From an uncultured Clostridia bacterium (GTDB lineage: Bacteria; Bacillota; Clostridia; Christensenellales; CAG-917), in NCBI GenBank assembly GCA_947629635.1, contig CANREO010000046.1, positions 1-7,282 of the forward strand: a stretch of 7,282 nucleotides of DNA. The letters run 5' to 3'. The notes under the pieces are model-generated. The model was not told the DNA's origin and ran no database searches. It worked only from the letters and a program-made list of their open reading frames with translations. Positions 1 to 5,353 of this stretch are shown one piece after another (position 1 is the first letter of the stretch; each line of letters starts with the position of its first letter). Made by a program: the position numbers and the translations under genes.

Positions 1-24
1 GGCATTGTGGACAAGATTTTCTAA
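1..24 (+). CDS. clpP: ATP-dependent Clp protease proteolytic subunit ClpP (3' end only)
   Basis: The first eight codons read G-I-V-D-K-I-F-stop in frame 1. This matches the usual C-terminal end of ClpP, where the family has a Y-G-[LI]-[IV]-D-K-I-type segment shortly before the stop. ClpP is the serine peptidase ring that degrades proteins unfolded by ClpX. Its position 45 bp upstream of clpX is the classic clpP-clpX order, and ClpX here keeps its ClpP-docking loop. Only seven residues are visible, so the call depends on both the tail motif and the neighbour. An unrelated gene ending by chance in this string is possible but unlikely. Confidence 0.75.
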   Translation, partial: GIVDKIF

Positions 25-69
25 TCGAGAAAATGATTGTTTTTCACACGTGCCCTGCTGGAGGTGACA

Positions 70-1317
70 ATGGAGAATTATCGTAAGGCACAACACTGCA
101 GCTTTTGCGGAAAACGCGCAGGCGAAGTGGAAAAAATTATATGCGGTCCCAACGGCGTGAGCATTTGCAACGAATGCGTGGACGAGTGCGTTTATATCCT
201 CGGGAATGAAGAGGAAAAACATAATTCGGACGGGCTGAGTTTGTATACGCCTAAGGAAATCAAGGAAAAACTTGACGAATATATTATAGGGCAAGAGAAC
301 GCCAAAAGAGTGCTCTCCGTTGCCGTCTACAATCACTACAAGCGCATAAATCGCATAAACGATGAAAAAGACGACGTCATAATAGAAAAGAGCAACGTAC
401 TTTTGCTCGGGCCTACGGGTTCCGGCAAAACTTTGCTTGCCAAGACGCTTGCGCACATCCTCAACGTGCCTTTTGCAGTGGCCGACGCAACCACTTTGAC
501 GGAAGCCGGCTATGTAGGCGAGGATGTTGAAAATATTTTGTTGAAACTTATTCAAAGCGCCAACTACGATCTAAAGCGCGCCGAAATAGGCATCATCTAC
601 ATCGACGAGATAGACAAAATCGCCAAAAAGGGCGAAAATGTTTCAATTACGCGCGACGTGAGCGGCGAAGGAGTGCAACAGGCTCTGCTCAAAATTATTG
701 AAGGCACGATTGCCAACGTGCCTCCGCAGGGCGGCAGGAAGCATCCAAATCAGGAGTGCTACCAACTCGATACCACAAATATCCTCTTTTTGTTGGGCGG
801 CGCATTTGTGGATCTGGATAAGATCATCGATAGCAGAAAAGATAACTCCAAACTCGGATTCGGCTCTTCTGTCAAAGGTGATATAAGTTTCCGCTATGAC
901 GAGTTGATAGAGGCTTTGCAACCGGCAGACTTGATCAAATACGGACTCATTCCCGAATTCGTAGGCAGGGTGCCTATTTGCGTCGGGTTGAACGCGCTTG
1001 ACGAGGATGCACTTGTCAAGATCCTTTCAGAGCCCAAAAACGCGCTTACAAAGCAATATATCACTCAATTTGCGATAGACGGCGTTGAGTTGGAATTCGA
1101 ACAGGCCGCTTTGCGTGCAGTGGCTCAAAAGGCAATTCAGCTGAACACGGGTGCACGCGGCCTCAGGGCGATACTCGAAGACGTATTGCTTGACCTGATG
1201 TTCGAAATTCCTTCCGACAACACCATCAAAAAGGTAGTGATAACAAAGGATACGATAGAGGGCAGCGCACCCGTCGTCATAAGGCAGGAGACCGACGTCG
1301 ACGGAAAAACTGCATAA
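70..1317 (+). CDS. clpX: ATP-dependent Clp protease ATP-binding subunit ClpX
   Basis: AAA+ unfoldase that recognises tagged substrates, unfolds them with ATP and threads them into ClpP in the cytoplasm. It is 415 aa from the ATG at 70, a normal ClpX length. The N-terminal zinc-binding domain has Cys10, Cys13, Cys33 and Cys36. Walker A is GPTGSGKT (114-121), the pore-1 loop is GYVG (147-150), and Walker B ends in D179-E180 within IIYIDEID. The RKH substrate loop is at 223-225, the ClpP-docking tripeptide is LGF (262-264), and sensor 2 is GARGLR (361-366). All key residues are present, so the enzyme should be active and ClpP-dependent. GGAGG at 60-64 lies 5 nt before the ATG and sets the start. 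A TTG at 37 would add 11 residues without a ribosome site and is not favoured. No lon gene follows, unlike in Bacillus subtilis. Confidence 0.98.
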   Translation: MENYRKAQHCSFCGKRAGEVEKIICGPNGVSICNECVDECVYILGNEEEKHNSDGLSLYTPKEIKEKLDEYIIGQENAKRVLSVAVYNHYKRINRINDEKDDVIIEKSNVLLLGPTGSGKTLLAKTLAHILNVPFAVADATTLTEAGYVGEDVENILLKLIQSANYDLKRAEIGIIYIDEIDKIAKKGENVSITRDVSGEGVQQALLKIIEGTIANVPPQGGRKHPNQECYQLDTTNILFLLGGAFVDLDKIIDSRKDNSKLGFGSSVKGDISFRYDELIEALQPADLIKYGLIPEFVGRVPICVGLNALDEDALVKILSEPKNALTKQYITQFAIDGVELEFEQAALRAVAQKAIQLNTGARGLRAILEDVLLDLMFEIPSDNTIKKVVITKDTIEGSAPVVIRQETDVDGKTA

Positions 1318-1321
1318 AAAT

Positions 1322-1351
1322 AAAGATAGCGCAAAACGCGCTATCTTTTTT
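1322..1351 (+). terminator. Intrinsic terminator after clpX
   Basis: GATAGCGC (1325-1332) pairs with GCGCTATC (1338-1345) around an AAAAC loop. Three further A-T pairs extend the base of the stem. Six T residues follow (1346-1351). This is a textbook rho-independent terminator starting 5 nt after the clpX stop. Oddly, it ends only 7 nt before the engB start codon, so engB must be reached by readthrough or has its ribosome-binding region inside this structure. Confidence 0.88.
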
Positions 1352-1358
1352 GTGAAAT

Positions 1359-1949
1359 ATGATAAAACAGGCAAAATTTATTACATCCGTTGCGGAGTTG
1401 GATAAACTTCCCGATTTCAATTGCCCCGAAATTGCGATTGTGGGGAAGTCAAACGTAGGCAAATCTTCGTTCATAAATATGATGGTAGGGCAGAAGAAGC
1501 TTGCAAAAACCTCTTCCGAGCCGGGGAGAACGCGCCTTATAAACTTCTTTGAGATAAACAACGGGCAATTTTTCTTTGTGGATCTGCCCGGTTACGGTTT
1601 TGCAAAAGTAGGCAAAGAGGAAAAGAAAAACTGGGGGAGATTGATAGACGGATACCTTGTCGATCGCCAAAACTTGATAAACGTTTTCGTGCTTGTGGAC
1701 ATCCGTCGTATTCCAAGCGAGGATGACAAATTGCTGTTGAAATTTTTGTACGCGTACGGTATCCCGATGACAATTATAGCGACAAAAGCGGACAAACTTT
1801 CAAAACTTCAACAGTCAAAAGCCAGAAGCGCTATCGCGACTGCGCTTGGCGTAGGACCCGCAAATATAATTATGGTATCCTCTGAAACCGGACAGGGGAA
1901 GGACGATCTTATCGAGCGCATCGATGTATTATTGGCTTCGCTCGCGTAA
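1359..1949 (+). CDS. engB: Ribosome biogenesis GTP-binding protein EngB (YsxC/YihA)
   Basis: Small essential-type TRAFAC GTPase that binds the 50S subunit and helps its late assembly in the cytoplasm. It is 196 aa, the normal family size. G1 is GKSNVGKS (29-36), the switch I/G2 region is EPGRTR with Thr58, G3 is DLPG followed by YG (75-80), G4 is TKAD (142-145), and the G5-like region is SSETGQG (174-180). The start is fixed: the only upstream in-frame codon before a TGA (1353-1355) is not a start, and ATG 1359 gives the standard family N-terminus. There is no Shine-Dalgarno beyond a weak GTGA at 1352-1355, because the clpX terminator occupies that space. In Bacillus the gene follows clpX and lon; here it follows clpX directly. 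The call is firm; how it is expressed is unclear. Confidence 0.96.
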   Translation: MIKQAKFITSVAELDKLPDFNCPEIAIVGKSNVGKSSFINMMVGQKKLAKTSSEPGRTRLINFFEINNGQFFFVDLPGYGFAKVGKEEKKNWGRLIDGYLVDRQNLINVFVLVDIRRIPSEDDKLLLKFLYAYGIPMTIIATKADKLSKLQQSKARSAIATALGVGPANIIMVSSETGQGKDDLIERIDVLLASLA

Positions 1950-1966
1950 GAATAACAATCGAAATT

Positions 1967-2035
1967 TTAATATATCCAGTAAATATATTAACATAATGAT
2001 GACAAAAGAATTCTAAAATTCCGCAAATTTTAGAA
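1967..2035. other. Two AT-rich hairpins downstream of engB
   Basis: The first inverted repeat is TTAATATAT (1967-1975) with ATATATTAA (1983-1991), loop 7 nt. The second is TTCTAAAATT (2011-2020) with AATTTTAGAA (2026-2035), loop CCGCA, a perfect 10-bp stem. Six T residues occur 11 nt beyond the second stem (2047-2052), too far for a classic terminator. They may act as weak terminators or as 3'-end stabilisers of the engB mRNA. In AT-rich DNA some of this pairing could be chance, although a perfect 10-bp stem is more than expected. Confidence 0.4.
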
Positions 2036-2095
2036 ATGTTATCACATTTTTTACAGGATTTTTGAATTATTTGATATTTTTCAAAGCAAACTTAA

Positions 2096-2107
2096 GGTAA
2101 CGCTACC
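2096..2107. promoter_or_regulatory. Imperfect palindrome upstream of the phosphoesterase promoter
   Basis: GGTAACGCTACC is symmetric except at the fifth and eighth positions and is one of the few GC-containing elements in this AT-rich gap. It ends 15 nt before the proposed -35 box at 2123. This is a plausible operator position for a dimeric repressor or activator, but a single short palindrome is weak evidence. Confidence 0.2.
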
Positions 2108-2122
2108 GCCCCGTTTATTTTG

Positions 2123-2151
2123 TTGAAAATAGTTTTTTAATATGATAATAT
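2123..2151 (+). promoter_or_regulatory. Sigma-A-type promoter, predicted to start a leaderless mRNA
   Basis: TTGAAA (2123-2128), a 17-nt spacer, and TAATAT (2146-2151) preceded by the extended -10 dinucleotide TG (2143-2144). The usual +1, about 7 nt downstream of the -10 box, falls on or beside the A of the ATG at 2158. The AT-rich sequence allows other -10 registers (GATAAT 2144-2149 or TATGAT 2141-2146), but all put the start within a few bases of the ATG. Confidence 0.5.
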
Positions 2152-2157
2152 ATAATT

Positions 2158-2868
2158 ATGAAAGTGTTTGCTATAAGCGATCTGCATCTCTCGACGGCTG
2201 TGGAAAAACCCATGGACATTTTCGGCGATGGGTGGCAGGATCATTTTGAAAAAATTCGCGCCGATTGGCAAAATCGAGTAACGGCAGACGACGTGGTTCT
2301 GCTTGGCGGAGACTTATCCTGGGGCATGAGTATCGAAGAGGCTGCGCCCGATTATGCATTGATTTCCAAACTGCCCGGAAAAAAGATCGTTTGCAAGGGC
2401 AACCATGATTATTATTGGCACTCTCTCGGCAAGATGAAAAGCAATTTTCCTCAATTTACTTTCATCCAAAATAATGCGTGCAGGATATTGTCATCGGCCG
2501 ACAAAAGCGTTGTCGTGGCCGGTAGCAGAGGCTGGAACATCCCCGATAATACATGTGAGGAAAAAGACATAAAAATTTACGAACGCGAACTTATAAGACT
2601 TAAGCTTTCGTTAGATAGCGCGATTCGCATTGCCAATGAGGGGGACGTGCTTATTGCGCTTTTGCATTATCCGCCTTTCGACGCAGATTTTGACGATACG
2701 GAGGTCACTCGCATTTTGGAACAATACGGGGTAAAATACGTTGTCTACGGGCATCTTCACGGCAAAGGAGTGCGAGCAAATGCGCATTTGAAAAAAAACG
2801 GGATCGAATATTTTTTGACATCATGCGATTTGGTCAAAAACAGACTTGTAGAAATATGCGAGTTGTAA
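2158..2868 (+). CDS. Calcineurin-like metallophosphoesterase, DR1119-like
   Basis: Predicted two-metal phosphoesterase of 236 aa, cytoplasmic, with no signal peptide or membrane segment. The metallophosphatase motifs run in order: D8-L-H10, GGD (50-52) followed by LSW, GNHD (81-84), LLHYPP with His170, and GHLHG (198-202). The early K-P-M-D-x-F-G-x-x-W segment (17-26) and the GDxSW motif resemble, from memory, the Deinococcus DR1119-type subfamily, whose substrate is not known. A nucleotide or phosphoprotein substrate is possible but cannot be told from the sequence. An in-frame TAA at 2146 rules out a longer start, and MKVFAISDLHLS is the expected N-terminus. No Shine-Dalgarno precedes the ATG; the promoter abuts it, suggesting a leaderless transcript. 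The gene appears to be a single transcription unit ended by the shared terminator at 2912. Confidence 0.9.
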   Translation: MKVFAISDLHLSTAVEKPMDIFGDGWQDHFEKIRADWQNRVTADDVVLLGGDLSWGMSIEEAAPDYALISKLPGKKIVCKGNHDYYWHSLGKMKSNFPQFTFIQNNACRILSSADKSVVVAGSRGWNIPDNTCEEKDIKIYERELIRLKLSLDSAIRIANEGDVLIALLHYPPFDADFDDTEVTRILEQYGVKYVVYGHLHGKGVRANAHLKKNGIEYFLTSCDLVKNRLVEICEL

Positions 2869-2911
2869 GATAAAAAGATTTTATATAAATAAATATAATT
2901 TTTCGTAAAAG

Positions 2912-2936
2912 AAAAGCACTCATTCGAGTGCTTTTT
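2912..2936. terminator. Bidirectional terminator between convergent genes
   Basis: AAAAGCACTC (2912-2921) pairs perfectly with GAGTGCTTTT (2926-2935) around the 4-nt loop ATTC, giving a 10-bp stem. On the plus strand it ends in five T residues (2932-2936). On the minus strand the stem is followed by TTTTCTTTT. It lies 43 nt after the phosphoesterase stop and 13 nt after the stop of the minus-strand gene, so it can serve both. Confidence 0.85.
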
Positions 2937-2949
2937 CGCTATTGTGCGT

Positions 2950-3579
2950 TTAGACGGGGAACAGCGGCATATCGAACACGCCCTGACATGCGTCCTGACT
3001 GAATTCGGTGCATTGGGGAATCTTGCAGTAGCCGTATGAAGGAATGAGCAAGTTGACGTCTGCTTGTACTTTCAAAATGATGGTGACACAGCTTGTGATC
3101 GCAAAGGTATTGTCGCCCACGTATGTACCTCTTGGAGCGGCCATATTTACCGTAGCGGCGATAACGGGCGCTATCACGCTGCCTGTGGGCACACACATGA
3201 TGACATCCTGCGACACGCTTATGGAACCTGTGCCGACTCCGGCCACGCCGTTTGCGTCCGTGTAAGCGATTTGTATGGGAATAGAAATCGTAGTCGTCAC
3301 TCTTGACAGTCCCGGTCTGTCGGCGATCGGAGTGACGGTGAGAGCTGTGATGGTGCCGATGCTAGAGGTCGACGCGCCGCTCACATAGGTCAGGGGTTGC
3401 GTTGGGTTTGCGGGGGAAAGGTCGGTCAGCGTGACAGTGCTGTCGATGCTTGTCTGAAGCATGCAGGCGTCAAAAATTTTCGTCGTCTGTATGCAGACCT
3501 TTTCGCACAGACCGTTCAGAGGGTTGCCGTTGATGTTGCCGGGGCAACCGCCGGCAGAGTTGTTATTGCAAAAAGACAT
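2950..3579 (-). CDS. Cys-rich protein of unknown function, possibly a spore-coat-like protein
   Basis: Protein of 209 aa with no signal peptide or membrane helix and no domain I can name with confidence. It has ten cysteines: six clustered at each end (4, 12, 25, 29, 39 and 185, 190, 198 flanking) plus 129 and 164 in the middle. The N-terminus is Asn/Gly-rich, followed by an E-K-V-C-I-Q segment and K-I-F-D-A-C (34-39). The middle (45-180) is rich in Thr, Ser, Val and Ile and looks like beta sandwich. The C-terminus has I-P-S-Y-G-Y-C-x-I-P-x-C (179-190) and ends in L-F-P-V. From memory this resembles uncharacterised proteins common in Clostridia; a coat or surface role is inferred only from composition. 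ATG 3579 is chosen because of the perfect Shine-Dalgarno; the open frame continues to 3705 but has no such site. It converges on the phosphoesterase gene and diverges from mraZ. Confidence 0.8.
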   Translation of the reverse strand: MSFCNNNSAGGCPGNINGNPLNGLCEKVCIQTTKIFDACMLQTSIDSTVTLTDLSPANPTQPLTYVSGASTSSIGTITALTVTPIADRPGLSRVTTTISIPIQIAYTDANGVAGVGTGSISVSQDVIMCVPTGSVIAPVIAATVNMAAPRGTYVGDNTFAITSCVTIILKVQADVNLLIPSYGYCKIPQCTEFSQDACQGVFDMPLFPV

Positions 3580-3585
3580 CTTTTT

Positions 3586-3593
3586 ACCTCCTT
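3586..3593 (-). promoter_or_regulatory. Ribosome-binding site deciding the start of the Cys-rich gene
   Basis: Read on the minus strand this is AAGGAGGT, a full match to the 16S anti-Shine-Dalgarno, 6 nt before ATG 3579. It fixes the start there and rejects the 42-residue upstream extension of the open frame. Confidence 0.92.
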
Positions 3594-3604
3594 GTTTGCT
3601 GTTG

Positions 3605-3633
3605 CATTTTATGAAAGAATTCCGATATGGGTG
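3605..3633 (-). promoter_or_regulatory. Candidate sigma-K-like promoter of the Cys-rich gene
   Basis: On the minus strand CACC (3633-3630), a 16-nt spacer and CATAAAATG (3613-3605) match the Bacillus sigma-K pattern mACm-16-CATAnnnTA with one mismatch in the last base. Transcription would start just upstream of the Shine-Dalgarno and give a short leader. Sigma-K drives late mother-cell genes such as coat genes, which would suit this protein. The motif is short and degenerate, so chance is a real alternative. Confidence 0.35.
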
Positions 3634-3676
3634 AAAGCGAGACGCAACGTTTGAATTTTCGATACAATTCGCAAAA

Positions 3677-3705
3677 ATAATGCGTAAACGGACAGATTGG
3701 TTCAA
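3677..3705 (-). promoter_or_regulatory. Candidate sigma-A promoter of the Cys-rich gene (proximal)
   Basis: On the minus strand TTGAAC (3705-3700), a 17-nt spacer, and CATTAT (3682-3677). The -35 matches 5 of 6 consensus bases and the -10 matches 4 of 6. It would give a leader of about 90 nt before ATG 3579. Confidence 0.35.
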
Positions 3706-3735
3706 TTTTTAATCATTTAGTTAAATATTGAATTA

Positions 3736-3764
3736 AATCTAAAAAATTTTTTTTATTTTGTCAA
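3736..3764 (-). promoter_or_regulatory. Candidate sigma-A promoter of the Cys-rich gene (distal)
   Basis: On the minus strand a perfect TTGACA (3764-3759), a 17-nt spacer, and TAGATT (3741-3736), which matches 4 of 6 -10 bases. It competes with the proximal candidate and with the sigma-K-like site. It points away from the mraZ promoter, so the two would be back to back about 42 bp apart at their -35 boxes. Confidence 0.3.
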
Positions 3765-3782
3765 TATTTAGTGAAAAAAATC

Positions 3783-3798
3783 GTGGGCAAAAATGGTA
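3783..3798 (+). promoter_or_regulatory. MraZ-box-like direct repeats upstream of the mraZ promoter
   Basis: GTGGGCAAAA at 3783 and ATGGTAAAAT at 3793 align as TGGGC-N5-TGGTA with a 10-bp period. A weaker GTGAAAA occurs at 3771. MraZ proteins bind direct repeats of TGGGN or GTGG type with about one helical turn of spacing next to their own promoter. Here they end 8 bp upstream of the -35 box. Only two units are clear and the second is degenerate. Confidence 0.45.
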
Positions 3799-3805
3799 AA
3801 ATCTA

Positions 3806-3834
3806 TTGACATCTATATTTTAGGATGTTATAAT
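3806..3834 (+). promoter_or_regulatory. Consensus extended -10 sigma-A promoter of the dcw cluster
   Basis: TTGACA (3806-3811), a 17-nt spacer and TATAAT (3829-3834) are both perfect consensus, with the extended -10 TG at 3826-3827. The predicted transcript start is near 3841, giving a leader of about 44 nt to the mraZ ATG. This is the strongest promoter in the window and probably transcribes mraZ, rsmH, the ftsL-slot gene and the penicillin-binding protein gene. Confidence 0.9.
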
Positions 3835-3884
3835 TCAAACACAATACGCAAAACTTCCAAATGTAAAGGGGGCTAAAGATCAAA

Positions 3885-4331
3885 ATGAACGGCATAGCGA
3901 CAGGCCATCAGCGCGTTGCGCTCGATGAAAAAAACAGGGTGAGAATACCTTCCAAGTTCTCCGACGTTTTAGGCACTGTCGTTTATATTGCGCCTTCGAT
4001 CGGCGGCAGATTGAACGTGATGTCCGAGGAGATGTTTATTAAAAAACACAACTTCCTTTTTGACGCGCCTCTTTACGACAGAAAAAAGACGGATTCGAAA
4101 TCTGCGCTTCTTGCGATGACCGTTAAGCAAAGGGTCGACGCGCAAGGCAGAATTGCCCTTGATGACGCAGTGATGAAGAAATTCAACATTAAAAGAGAAG
4201 TGGAATTTGTCGGAATGTTCGATTATTTGGAACTGTGGCCGACTGACAGATACGACGAGAGGGAGGAACTTTTGGACGCCGACAGAATCGGCAGTTTGCT
4301 TGAAGAACTTTCCGCCGCCGTGGGGGAATGA
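3885..4331 (+). CDS. mraZ: Transcriptional regulator MraZ
   Basis: DNA-binding protein of the MraZ/AbrB swapped-hairpin fold that forms rings and usually represses the division and cell wall operon, including itself. It is 148 aa, a normal length. The two signature D-x3-R motifs are present: D14-E-K-N-R18 followed by V-R-I-P, and D85-A-Q-G-R89, one per repeat half. It is the first gene of the dcw cluster and sits behind a consensus promoter flanked by MraZ-box-like repeats, which fits autoregulation. AAAGGGGG (3865-3872) is 12 nt before the ATG, a rather long spacing. An in-frame TAA at 3864 excludes any earlier start. The stop TGA (4329-4331) is in the same frame as the next gene. Confidence 0.95.
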   Translation: MNGIATGHQRVALDEKNRVRIPSKFSDVLGTVVYIAPSIGGRLNVMSEEMFIKKHNFLFDAPLYDRKKTDSKSALLAMTVKQRVDAQGRIALDDAVMKKFNIKREVEFVGMFDYLELWPTDRYDEREELLDADRIGSLLEELSAAVGE

Positions 4332-4349
4332 CCCCGTACTTTGACGGCT

Positions 4350-5285
4350 ATGAAATTTGTACATCTACCTGTGATGCTAAACGAGTGTATCGAGGGACTT
4401 GATATCAAGCCCGAAGGCACATACGTCGATGGTACGGTGGGCGGCGCCGGGCATTCTGAGGAAATCGTAAAACGTCTTACTTCGGGAAGACTTATAGCGG
4501 TGGACAAAGACGAGGACGCATTGATTGCCGCAAGCGAGCGCTTGAGCGCCTATAAAGACAAGGTGAGTTTTGTGCATGACGACTTCAAAAATCTTGTCAA
4601 CGATATGCGGCATATGAACATTGACAAAGTGGACGGTATATTGCTTGACCTCGGCGTGTCAAGCTATCAACTGGACAATGCCGAACGCGGTTTCAGTTAT
4701 ATGCACGACGCTCCTCTCGACATGAGGATGGACAGGGGGCAATATCTGACGGCGTTCAATATAGTAAACGAATACGGAATGAACGAGATTTGCAACATCC
4801 TCTACGAATACGGAGAGGAGAGGCTTGCAAAACGAATAGCCGAAAATATAGTTCGCGAAAGGCAAAAGAGGACAATTTCGACAACGCTCGAACTTGCGAA
4901 GATTGTAGAGGACAGTTATCCGAGCGCAACCAGATGGAAGTACGGTCATCCGGCAAAAAGAACCTTTCAAGCCATAAGAATTGCCGTAAACGGCGAATTG
5001 ACAATGCTCGAGGAGGCAATAATAGAGCTTGCGAGGCAATTGAAGCCCGGGGGAAGAATGGCGGTCATCACATTTCACTCTTTGGAAGATAGGATTGTAA
5101 AGACGGCCTTCAAAAAACTGAGCACCGATTGCATATGTCCGCCGGATTACCCTGTATGTACATGCGGACATCATAGGGAAGCGGAACTTGTCACAAAAAA
5201 GCCCATAGAACCGTCTCCAGAAGAACTACAGGAAAATTCAAGAGCAAAGAGCGCAAAGCTCAGAATAATCCGAAAAGTCGGGTGA
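4350..5285 (+). CDS. rsmH: 16S rRNA (cytosine(1402)-N(4))-methyltransferase RsmH
   Basis: SAM-dependent enzyme (older name MraW) that methylates N4 of C1402 in the 16S rRNA decoding centre. It is 311 aa from ATG 4350. Motifs: SAM loop GTVGGAGHS (28-36), LDLGVSS (99-105), DMRMD (124-128), HPAKRTFQAIRI (200-211) and FHSLEDR (242-248). A C-x-C-x6-C-x-C cluster (261, 263, 270, 272), common in Gram-positive members, may bind metal. It lies 18 nt after mraZ. A TTG at 4341 is an alternative start: GGGGGA at 4322-4327 is 13 nt upstream of it, similar to the mraZ spacing. The ATG at 4350 fits the family N-terminus better but lacks its own Shine-Dalgarno, so coupling to mraZ translation is likely. Confidence 0.96.
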   Translation: MKFVHLPVMLNECIEGLDIKPEGTYVDGTVGGAGHSEEIVKRLTSGRLIAVDKDEDALIAASERLSAYKDKVSFVHDDFKNLVNDMRHMNIDKVDGILLDLGVSSYQLDNAERGFSYMHDAPLDMRMDRGQYLTAFNIVNEYGMNEICNILYEYGEERLAKRIAENIVRERQKRTISTTLELAKIVEDSYPSATRWKYGHPAKRTFQAIRIAVNGELTMLEEAIIELARQLKPGGRMAVITFHSLEDRIVKTAFKKLSTDCICPPDYPVCTCGHHREAELVTKKPIEPSPEELQENSRAKSAKLRIIRKVG

Positions 5286-5294
5286 TATATACAA

Positions 5295-5324
5295 CAGATT
5301 GGTTTTGAGGCATCTAACCAACTG
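5295..5324 (+). other. Intercistronic hairpin between rsmH and the ftsL-slot gene
   Basis: CAG plus TTGGTT (5295-5304, with a bulged A at 5298) pairs with AACCAA plus CTG (5316-5324) around an 11-nt loop. No T-run follows, so it is not an intrinsic terminator. It could be an RNA processing or mRNA stability element within the operon. Support is the pairing only. Confidence 0.35.
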
Positions 5325-5353
5325 AAATACATGCGGAGATAAGGAGAAAAGAT

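Larger units (their letters stand above)
3580..3884. other. Divergent intergenic region between the Cys-rich gene and mraZ
   Basis: About 305 bp without a gene. The minus-strand side carries the Shine-Dalgarno and three promoter candidates for the Cys-rich gene. The plus-strand side carries the MraZ-box-like repeats, the mraZ promoter, and a roughly 44-nt leader with the mraZ ribosome site. The stretch 3700-3782 is very AT-rich with an A/T tract at 3741-3759, as often seen upstream of strong promoters. I see no RNA gene or riboswitch here. Confidence 0.7.

Noticed and set aside
37..69. Upstream TTG start extending clpX by 11 residues
   Set aside because: No ribosome site precedes the TTG, whereas GGAGG sits 5 nt before ATG 70, and the added residues are not part of the ClpX family N-terminus.
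1950..2157. Possible small RNA or riboswitch in the gap after engB
   Set aside because: Only simple AT hairpins are visible. There is no conserved riboswitch core and no clear promoter-plus-terminator pair enclosing a transcript.
3044..3306. Plus-strand open frames opposite the Cys-rich gene
   Set aside because: They are short, mutually overlapping, lack ribosome sites and mirror the minus-strand gene, which has a perfect start signal.
3580..3705. N-terminal extension of the minus-strand Cys-rich gene
   Set aside because: The perfect AAGGAGGT at 3593-3586 points to ATG 3579. The extension would be translated across this site and lacks its own.
4659..5174. Long minus-strand open frame (171 codons) opposite rsmH
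   Set aside because: It lies wholly inside rsmH, which has every family motif. The product shows no recognisable domain and there is no ribosome site, so it is a coding shadow.
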